Positions 20,035 to 26,514 of a stretch of 26,514 bases of DNA are shown piece after piece (within the stretch, counting starts at the first letter, position 1; each line of letters opens with the position of its first letter). The stretch spans positions 1 through 26,514 of the forward strand of contig JBNGIS010010928.1 of the NCBI GenBank assembly GCA_049999725.1. The letters run 5' to 3'. This DNA comes from Haplomitrium mnioides (lineage: Eukaryota; Marchantiophyta; Haplomitriopsida; Calobryales). The notes beneath the pieces are model-generated. The model worked only from the letters and a program-made list of their open reading frames with translations, was not told the origin of the DNA and ran no database searches. Both the position numbers and the translations under genes were made by a program.

Positions 20035-20254
20035 TGAATTCCATGCTCGCATGGACAAAGAAGTCCAAGCACATTAGGACTTCAAAGTCCATGCTCGTCC
20101 ATGCACGAATGGACTTCATAGTTCTTACGCGCAAGGAAATGATAGCCAAAGCTTGCTTGGACTTCACAATCCATACGTGGATAGACTTCACAGTCCAAGC
20201 ATGCCTAGACTTCAGAGTCCATGCGTGCATGGACTGTCTAGTTCATGTGCGTAT
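20035..20254. repeat. Minisatellite, array 4 left part
   Basis: About nine units of roughly 22-25 bp in the form AGTCCATGCGTGCATGGACT plus TCA or TCAC, for example at 20216-20235. Each unit is close to a perfect inverted repeat. The array is cut at 20254 by the insertion and resumes at 24502: joining 20254 to 24502 gives a continuous unit, CATGTGCGTATGGTCT. Confidence 0.9.
20250..20254. repeat. Target duplication CGTAT, left
   Basis: Immediately precedes TGTTGTAATA at 20255; exact repeat at 24497-24501. Confidence 0.88.
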
Positions 20255-20985
20255 TGTTGTAATATAGCAATGGCACTCCAACCCCCAAAAAGCACACCCA
20301 AGGATCGAGCCACGCAAGATCTATATAGAAATCTGCTCTTAATCCACTTTTATCAACTTTCCAGATTCTTTAGAGAGTTCTGAAACTGTACTCTATCAGT
20401 TCAGAGATGGACCGCTCTCCACTCTAGACCTGACAACCCTTTTCCTCCACAAATCACACACAAAAATACTTCCAACCAATCACTAACACAGAACAACATC
20501 CTAGAGTTACTCAAACTATATGACTGACACTTCTAAGACAAGAAAGCTGATGTACAGGCTGAATTTAAACTTGAGCTGACTCAGAGAAATTCACAAGCAA
20601 CCAGTTACCCAACTTGCAAGGATATCTCAGACCGACACTCCAGTGCCTACCTTCATTACACCACCTGACTTCCCTCAAACAGGATAGTAAAGCCACTCCA
20701 ACCCAATATACCCCAGAGCTTGATGCTGAGAACTCAGCTATAGAACGACCCTCCTAATCTCACATCCACTCACTATTCCTCCAACCACCCACTACTCTGT
20801 TTGCTTGTTGAAATAACCACCAATTCCATAGGCACACACAATATTGAACACTCATTGCTCTACTGCAACCCACCAACCAGTATCCACTGACTGATTGACC
20901 ACAGAAGGTTCTCTCCTTAAGAATTAACACATATAGAACAGAACAGAACTTAAAGCAGAATTGATTTTGTCACTAAACCTCCCAC

Positions 20986-21530
20986 AGACCACAATTTGGA
21001 ACTCAGAACCCAGGCCCACCAGTAGGACACACTCAAGCAACTCATGACATGCACTCCTCTAATGCTACCTTATTGACTTCTTCAATTGCAAACCTGCAAA
21101 ACATTCACCAACCAACTCTAACTTCTGAATTCATACTCCATCCTCAAACTGCTCCTCATGAATCTGCAATTAACAACTTGAGCATGAGACCTCATAGACA
21201 TGAACTCTCTGTATATTTCTTGAAGCACACATGTACAATGAGAACCCCAGAACAGGAGCTCGACAAATGACTTGTACCCCTCTCCCTGTTCCACAAGAAA
21301 GTAAAAAACCAGCAGCACTCTTCTAATGCTACCGGGACTGATCTTCTGCACAAAGCTAAAGCTAAGGCGACACCAGGAACCCCCCCTTGGCTGCCCCTCA
21401 CGAAATACAAAATGAAAGAATTATGCTCTCCTCTAAGTGTTGGTCCACCTCCAAATGTGGGATCTACCTTCACATGTGAGTCCACCTGAGTAGTTTGAGC
21501 CTCTTGAGCCTCCTGCTGAACGATTCCCAG
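20986..21530. other. Non-coding part of the large insertion
   Basis: C/A-rich sequence without recognisable protein. TTTTGTCACTAAACCTCCCACA at 20964-20985 resembles the right end of the insertion, and TGGAACTCAGAACCCAGG follows, faintly like an initiator-Met primer binding site. However, no matching second LTR was found. Confidence 0.35.
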
Positions 21531-21989
21531 CACTCCTCAGTCCACCTCCATCGTGCGATAGCCTTCCCTCACGAGTACACCCACCTCACCAGAGGTCTCA
21601 CCAGAATTCTCTCCTCTGTCTCCCGCTACTCTTCCTGCACAAAACTATCGGTCCCTCCAACAACAAAATGAGGACCCCTTTATTCCCCCTTTTGCGAATT
21701 ATGCCTTTTTGCTTTTCACCCACCTTGCAATTTGGATTATTGCTGGCTTGAGATGCTGGTCGTTGGAAATTTGGCGTAGATTCGAAAGGGACTGGCGCAG
21801 ACCGTAGAATGCAACTTTCTGTGCAATTTCGATGTGAATTCCAAGGGATCGGGTAAATTCTGCAAGGTGACAAAGCTCAGTGCAGATCTGATGTGAATTC
21901 CGATGTTCGTTCTAAAATGGCTCATCGATAAGCACCACGTTTCCGCAGGTCCGCGGACACTCCAAAGAAGCTCACGGGCTCACTCGTAG

Positions 21990-22230
21990 CGCCACGTTTT
22001 CGCTGAGATCCAATATTCCTGAGGAATCTGTAAAATTCCCACTGATGCTCGGAGTGTCGTATGAGTGCCACGTTTCCGATGTGGCCAAGATACCTGTGGA
22101 ATCTCCAAGATTCCCGTTGATGCTCGGAGTTCCATTGAATGCCACGTAATCCGTTGATGCCAAGATGCCCGCAGAATCTGTTAGATTCCCGCAGATTCTT
22201 GAGTCCCGTGGAGGTGCCATGTTTCCGCTA
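21990..22230. repeat. About 75-bp tandem repeat, three units plus a partial
   Basis: Units begin GCCACGTTTTCGCT (21991), GCCACGTTTCCGAT (22067), GCCACGTAATCCGT (22141) and GCCATGTTTCCGCT (22216). Each contains GAATCTGTNAGATTCCC and most have TGATGCTCGGAGT. Because 75 is a multiple of 3, the minus strand shows a 146-codon open frame with a 25-residue period. This is a repeat artefact. Confidence 0.85.
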
Positions 22231-22385
22231 TGGCGCCGTCCAACGCAGCCCCGCAGAGGGGTAGTCGGACCGTTGCGCTGACCGCCCGTTGACCCGCTGA
22301 CTTTCGCAACTGCCACGTCATCCGCAAGACCTTGACCTTCTGTATAAGAACTATGAAGAACCTCCGTTTTTGCCCCAACTGGATC

Positions 22386-22645
22386 GGTGCTAGATCTCCT
22401 TTTCGGCACCACTTCTTCTTCTGTCAGATCTGCGCTAGATCACCTTTTTGACATTTTTGGTTCTCCCAAGGTCAGATCTAAGATTTGTCATCCTTTCGGT
22501 AGATCTCTTCTCGTTTCTTCTTTTCGACCCTGTGATATATCGCCGTTTCTGCACTGCTTGCTTCTCCTTGGACAGGTGATAAATCTATGTTTCAACACCC
22601 TTTCTTTCTATACTGGAGCTGCGCTATATCCTCGTTTCGGCAACC
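22386..22645. repeat. About 47-bp minisatellite, block 1 (about six units)
   Basis: The anchor GATCTCCTTTTCGG or variants (GATCACCTTTTTGA, GATTTGTCATCCTTTCGG, ATATCGCCGTTTCTGC, AAATCTATGTTTC, ATATCCTCGTTTCGG) recurs roughly every 45-52 bp and is followed each time by a pyrimidine-rich stretch. Confidence 0.7.
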
Positions 22646-22649
22646 CTTG

Positions 22650-22770
22650 TTAGACCCCTTCGGAACCCTACTAAATAGACTCTCCACTTAGGAAGGTCAA
22701 TCAGAACCATTTTACCTGGGGTGTCCCACATCGGATGGCAGATCGGAACCCCCTTAAGTGGGCTCCGTCT
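22650..22770. repeat. GGAACCCC/GGGGTTCC block, copy 1
   Basis: It contains TTACCTGGGGTGTCCCACATCGGA and GGAACCCCCTTAAGTGGG, which recur at 23190-23330 in changed order. The GGAACCCC and GGGGTTCC halves are complementary, so hairpins are possible. Confidence 0.6.
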
Positions 22771-22960
22771 TCGATTTATCGCCCTTCCGGCTCCATCTTC
22801 CCTTTCTTGCCAGATCTTCGATTTATCCCTGTTTCGATACTTGGTTTTCCTTTTGGGCTGGACTGTCGATAAGTCACCTTTCCGTCCTCTACATTCTTCC
22901 TCCGTCGAATCATTGATATATCTTCCTTTTGCCAATGTCCCTTGATATAGGAACCTTGAG
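22771..22960. repeat. About 47-bp minisatellite, block 2
   Basis: The same anchor as block 1 resumes after the GGAACCCC block: CTTCGATTTATCGCCC, CTTCGATTTATCCCTG, TGTCGATAAGTCACC and CATTGATATATCTTCC, 44-50 bp apart. One more unit stands alone near 23137. Confidence 0.65.
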
Positions 22961-23189
22961 AGGCTTCTTCTTTTCACTAAGGCATCGAAAAGTTCTATGT
23001 AAGAACATTAAAGAAGGCTTGTTTACCTGACTTGTGGAAAAGTTTGTTGTAAGAACTAAGAGCTCTGCATATTCCTTTTGAACTTTCTGAAGATACCCGA
23101 TTCGAGTTTTCCCAATTACGTCCATGTCGTCCGAATCTTCGATAAATCACCTTTCTATCTGATTAATTAACCCGCTTTGGAATCCAAAT

Positions 23190-23330
23190 TAACCAGTGCT
23201 CCTCACATCGGAACTCCCTACGGAACCAATTGAACCGGGGAGTCCACTTCAGATCCCCACACGGACCCTTAACGTAAACCCCCTTAACTGGGGTTCCCCA
23301 CATCGGAAGGCGACTTTCTGAATCCTTCTT
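23190..23330. repeat. GGAACCCC/GGGGTTCC block, copy 2
   Basis: CCTCACATCGGAACTCC, ACCGGGGAGTCCAC, AACCCCCTTAACTGGGGTT and CCCCACATCGGAAGG repeat elements of 22650-22770. Confidence 0.6.
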
Positions 23331-24032
23331 CACGGACCACGGACTCTCGCTCGCTTCCAAATCTTACTTATCCCTTTACAACTTCAATTCCTTCCGATTC
23401 CAATTATTCGCAAAGCAGAATTCCGTCGCCCACTTCCTCGCTGATCCGATTGATTTCCACTTTATTCCAAATACTCTTCGTTCTTCTTTCACTTCGATTC
23501 CTTCGCAATATAATTCCTCCTTTGCAGCTCATCACTTCGCAGCAGGAGCATTTCCGCACCAAGTGCTCATGCAGATCTATCTGCAGCATCGCCTCAATTC
23601 TCCATAGATTAATTTCCCCAAGCACCTTCGTTCATCATCAGAAAACTCCGTACCACCGAACCTTCCTCTTAACCAATCCATTGAACATTCCTTCTCAAGA
23701 ATTCGCTTCGCAGATTTTATTCCTTAAATTTTATGACATTCGATTCCTTCAGAAGCCTTCAACACTGATCAATCTTACCTTTCATTCGTAGAGCTTCCAT
23801 TTCGTATCGGATCATTACAAATCACCTCCTCCTTCACACAGCAACCGATCATCCTTCAGATTCGATTAATTCCCCTTACTCATAGCTGATCGATTCCGAA
23901 AATCTCTTCCTCATCTTCGAATTCCTCATCTTGATCCAAACACTCGTGGCTCCCTCGAATGCTTCGTAACTGGTGGCCTTCCCCAGTCACCTCCAAATAT
24001 CCCATAAGTCTTCTATCGTAAGTTAGAAACAC

Positions 24033-24040
24033 TATATAAA
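24033..24040 (+). promoter_or_regulatory. TATA box within the large insertion
   Basis: TATATAAA in ACACTATATAAACACTTG, with GC-richer sequence upstream. It suggests a plus-strand transcription start near 24065-24070. No coding sequence follows within the element. Confidence 0.5.
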
Positions 24041-24496
24041 CACTTGACACTAAGCTACATTTGAGAGGCAGCCCCACAGGGGTGTAAGGCCACCGCTTAA
24101 CTTCCTGCCCCTGGACGGATCTAGTTTAGGGCACAACATGGCAACTTGTCCTTCGATAACACTTCGACTGGCTCTTGGGCAAGATGTCCATCCACACACA
24201 TAGAAATAGAAATAGATAGAGGCTAGCCTTAGCCCTCAACACCTAGATTAGTTTTACCACAAAAATATATCTTTTCTTTTTCTTCTTCTTCCCTGAAAAA
24301 GAAATCAACTTCCTCATCACCTAGCCTTCTCTCCTTTTCCAATGATATCCCAAAATTTCCTCACAAAAACTTATATACATATTTTTACACTTTACTCTCA
24401 CAAAACTAAAGCTTTACTACTTCCTCTCACTCCACTGCTCAGAAGAGACCACCTTCAAGTAGTTTCTGACCTTTTGTCAGGAACCATGCTCCCACA

Positions 24497-24501
24497 CGTA
24501 T
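24497..24501. repeat. Target duplication CGTAT, right
   Basis: Exact repeat of 20250-20254, directly after the terminal CA of the insertion. Confidence 0.88.
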
Positions 24502-24880
24502 GGTCTGTGTAGTCCATGCGCGCATTGACTTTACATTAAAGGCTCGCTTGGACTTCACAATCCAAGTGCTGGGACTTAATATTCCAAGCGAGCATGGACT
24601 TCATAATCCATGCACGTATGGACTTTATAGTCCATGCGAGCTTGTACTTCAAAGGCAAGCCGCGCGTGGACGTTGAAGTCCACGAGTGCCAAGAACTAGG
24701 AGCCCATGTGCGCATGGACTTCCAAGCCAGGAGCGCTTGGACTTTTAAGTCCAAGTGGGCAAGGACTGTGAAGTCCATGTATGCAAGGATTGTGAAGTCC
24801 ATGTGTGCAAGAGCTGTGAAGTCTAAGCGTGCAAAGACTGTGAAGTCTATGCATGCATGAACTTCAGAGTCCTTGCACAA
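24502..24880. repeat. Minisatellite, array 4 right part (exact 24-bp period at the end)
   Basis: Continuation of the array at 20035-20254. The last units keep a strict 24-bp spacing: TGTGAAGTC at 24767, 24791, 24815 and 24839. Near-palindromic cores such as AGTCCATGCGCGCATTGACT (24512) occur throughout. The 114-codon minus and 88-codon plus open frames here come only from the 24-bp period. Confidence 0.9.
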
Positions 24881-24976
24881 AGAAACTCAAAACCTGTTTT
24901 ATTATAACCAAAGATAACTTAGCGTAAATTCACCGCAACTCCAAAGAAATGAATGTACAGTGAAAAACAAACTTAC

Positions 24977-26077
24977 CTAAAGCTTCTTAAAACTTCACCA
25001 TCACTGCCAAAACTTTATATCTCTCAACCTTCGAGAGATTTCATCCATTGAAAGCTCTCTGGCTTCTACGTGTTTCAAAGCTGAAATTTTCACCTCGTTT
25101 GGAAGACCCTGAAGGGACCTCCAAGGTGTCCACTTCATGTCCTCCATTTTGAGAGATCCCTTGGCCTTTGGCTTCTGACCCTTCACAATAGTTTTCTCCC
25201 ATATCAAAAATATGCTCTATCGTAGATCCTAGAGCTCACCACTTCGAAATGCAAGCTGGAACCAATTGTCTTGAGAAGTGACTATCTTCTCAAGTGTAGA
25301 CTTGGGCTTGATCTCCAAGGTTTCGAGCACCAATTCTATTTTCAATTTCTGAGATGATACCATCCCACTCTCCCAAAACCTCTGATGCTAGTATTTAACC
25401 TTTTGAATTGAGGACATTTCCAACTTGTACCTTTGGTCGTAGTTGTCATCAATTGCAAAAATACATGCCTCTATTGGTGTAAGGCCCATGTACATATAGG
25501 AGTTGCAGAGCAAAAGCGTCGGATTCTTTGCTCCGTATTTTGTAATCAAAACCTACTTTGCTGCAGCATTGTGATTGCCTCATGCAATCTTGTAGCGATA
25601 CTTGCTAGGGTTCTAAATGTCGAACTCTGACTTATCCTTCAACCCGCACTTCGGGTCAACAACAACAATAGAAAAGCTATGCGCATATTTGTTTGTGAGC
25701 ATTCTCTGTGCCAAAAGCTTAACGAAATTGTCGGCCAGGTTTTTTTTGGAAATTTTCGATTTTTTGTGCTTTACTTGGCATAGTACCACAATTTGTGATC
25801 AAGATTGATCAACCTAATGCCCACAGGTGGAAAAGGAAATCAAGTCAATGTAAGGAGTCGTTGAGAGTTTGAAGAAAGCATGTTGGGCTAGATCCATCGG
25901 AGGACCAGCCCAATTCGACATGAAAGAATTACAATCAATTGGAGGACATCTATGACATCTTGAGCGGAGGGCTTCACCTTGGACTATATTGCAAGGGTTC
26001 TGGGGGATGGTGCGATGGTTGATCAGCATCTCCATCACTGTGGAGGTACGAAAAGGTGCTCTATTCACCCTGTTCAA
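24977..26077 (-). pseudogene. Exon A: N-terminal part and ParB-like domain
   Basis: From 26077 to 25001 one minus-strand frame can be followed with eight stops. Approximate order: an unassigned N-terminal part; KNLADNFVKLLAQRML and KYAHSFSIVVVDPKCG; YRYKIA, a stop, GNHNAAAK; then YGAKNPTLLLCNSYMYMGL and TPIEACIFAIDDN. This resembles the ParB/Srx fold: an xxVDxxxxIxxGxHRxxAAxxLG loop followed by an EAxxxAxxxN helix. Next come a helical stretch KLEMSSIQKVKY, the STLEKIVTSQDNWFQLAF block and GSLKMEDMKWTPWRSLQGLP, ending RRLRDIKFW near the GTAAGT donor. Several stops are one C-to-T step from CGA, CAG or TGG. The last bases before the donor have lost frame. No start codon can be fixed. Confidence 0.6.
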
Positions 26078-26514
26078 GAAGAAGTTTTGTGTTATATTAT
26101 TTTATATTATTTTAATATTATTTAGAGAACTCTACTTCCTTGATACTAGAGGCCTTGTATAAAAAACTCTACTTCCCCTGTCTAATGGTATGGGGATAAA
26201 AAAGTTTACTCCTATAGATTATTTTAATATATTTTATTATTTAGTATTTATTGTTTAATATTATTTCTACCATCCTTATTATTATACTATTATTTTAATA
26301 ATATAATATAATATAATTAGTTTGTTTAAAATTTATCCTTTCTATCTCAGTGTTTTATTATTTTTATTGAATTTTTATTCTTCTATGATTATTTTATTAT
26401 TATTTTATGTCTTCTATTTATCTATTATTCAACTTTGTATTTTATTTTCTATTTCTAATTTTTTACTATTTATTTTCCTTTCTCCCCCTCCCCCTTTCTT
26501 TTTCTTTTTTCTTT
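26078..26514. other. AT-rich simple sequence and a polypyrimidine tail
   Basis: TTATT-type low-complexity sequence, in which AACTCTACTTCC occurs twice about 44 bp apart (near 26130 and 26170). The last 40 bases are a C/T tract on the plus strand. No gene was seen. Any promoter of the ParB-like gene would be expected here or beyond the window. Confidence 0.5.

Larger units (their letters stand above)
20255..24496 (+). mobile_element. 4242-bp TG...CA insertion, probably a giant solo LTR
   Basis: It begins TGTTGTAATA and ends GCTCCCACA, is flanked by CGTAT on both sides and interrupts a minisatellite unit that is restored when it is removed. These are the marks of LTR-element integration. There is no coding sequence of gag or pol type and no internal pair of long direct repeats, so it fits one very long LTR, or a non-autonomous element of the large-LTR kind. 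A TATA box at 24033 would leave a U3 of about 3.8 kb and R-U5 of about 430 bp. The GC content is clearly higher than in its surroundings (21500-24100). Three blocks of tandem repeats lie inside it. Orientation is from the TATA box only. Confidence 0.75.
19923..24976 (-). other. Intron 1 (5054 bp), enlarged by a 4.2-kb insertion
   Basis: The donor at the exon A end reads TTAG|GTAAGT (24977/24976), matching the plant consensus. The acceptor is CTTATTTTTTTTTCATTTTG then CTATGTGCAAG. Subtracting the TG...CA element and one target duplication leaves about 807 bp, an ordinary intron size, of which about 600 bp is the palindromic minisatellite. Confidence 0.65.
18649..26077 (-). pseudogene. ParB-like / DNA amino-methyltransferase gene, intron-containing, decayed
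   Basis: Three exon remnants in order on the minus strand give one product. N-terminal unknown part and ParB-like domain are in exon A (24977-26077); a linker and the first half of a methyltransferase are in exon B (19364-19922); the second half is in exon C (18649-19263). The motif order (IVDIPYG motif IV, then QKP, then the DLCC motif I) is that of beta-class N4-cytosine or N6-adenine DNA methyltransferases. ParB plus methyltransferase fusions are known from phages and bacteria. Two introns, one in good consensus and one with a decayed donor, show it was a nuclear gene. At least ten stops and a 1-bp frameshift abolish function. Whether it was a host gene or cargo of a mobile element is open. 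The domain calls rest on motifs read by eye. Confidence 0.65.

Noticed and set aside
20255-20985. Possible 730-bp LTR at the left end of the large insertion, ending CTCCCACA
   Set aside because: The right end (about 23760-24496) does not align with it beyond the last few bases, so a paired-LTR structure is not supported.
21972-22412. 146-codon minus-strand frame with 25-residue repeats
   Set aside because: It coincides with the 75-bp tandem repeat of the large insertion; no start context or known domain.
24536-24880. Open frames of 114 and 88 codons on opposite strands
   Set aside because: Both arise from the 24-bp repeat, which is a multiple of three; the peptides are pure repeat translations.
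20035-24880. Regular repeats with spacers resembling a CRISPR array
   Set aside because: Period, degeneracy, lack of unique spacers and of cas genes, and the eukaryotic context show a minisatellite.

Overview
The window looks like repeat-rich, AT-rich nuclear DNA of a land plant with a large genome. The reasons are a Ty1/copia element primed from initiator-Met tRNA, plant-type gag and protease relics, LTRs with TG...CA ends and 5-bp target duplications, and interrupted genes with GT...AG introns. No intact protein-coding gene was found, nor any rRNA, tRNA or CRISPR. Species-level assignment is not possible from sequence alone.

Layout. 121-4695 is an end-to-end Ty1/copia element on the minus strand (two LTRs, PBS, PPT, 5-bp TSD). 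Two internal deletions have removed the integrase and reverse transcriptase catalytic cores. 4740-5450 is a degenerate minisatellite. About 5520-8771 (minus) holds the decayed exons of a DUF7869-type transposase-like gene, with a second minisatellite between two of its exons. 10060-11081 (plus) is the 3' end of another copia element, whose RNase H segment is tandemly triplicated. 11082-14730 is unassigned. 14736-15303 is an LTR with four G-boxes and a TATA box. 15397-17880 (plus) is a decayed gag and aspartic protease. 18002-18101 is a 100-N assembly gap.

The most notable content is on the minus strand from 26077 down to 18649. It is a decayed, intron-containing gene whose conceptual product joins a ParB-like domain to a C-terminal DNA amino-methyltransferase domain of beta-class order (a DIPYG motif IV, then QKP, then a DLCC motif I). 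Exon A (24977-26077) and exon B (19364-19922) are separated by a 5.05-kb intron. That intron was about 0.8 kb, mostly a palindromic minisatellite, before a 4242-bp TG...CA element inserted with target duplication CGTAT and split the array. Exon C (18649-19263) follows a 100-bp intron whose donor has decayed from GT to AT. ParB plus methyltransferase fusions are familiar from phages and bacteria; an intron-bearing plant version is unusual.

A second theme is one minisatellite family, whose idealised core AGTCCATGCGCGCATGGACT is a perfect palindrome. It recurs at four places in its native arrangement (one now split in two), with different spacer sequences, close to or inside the introns of the two minus-strand gene relics. 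Stops across the window often look like C-to-T changes at CAG, CGA or TGG codons, as expected for long-silenced, methylated DNA.
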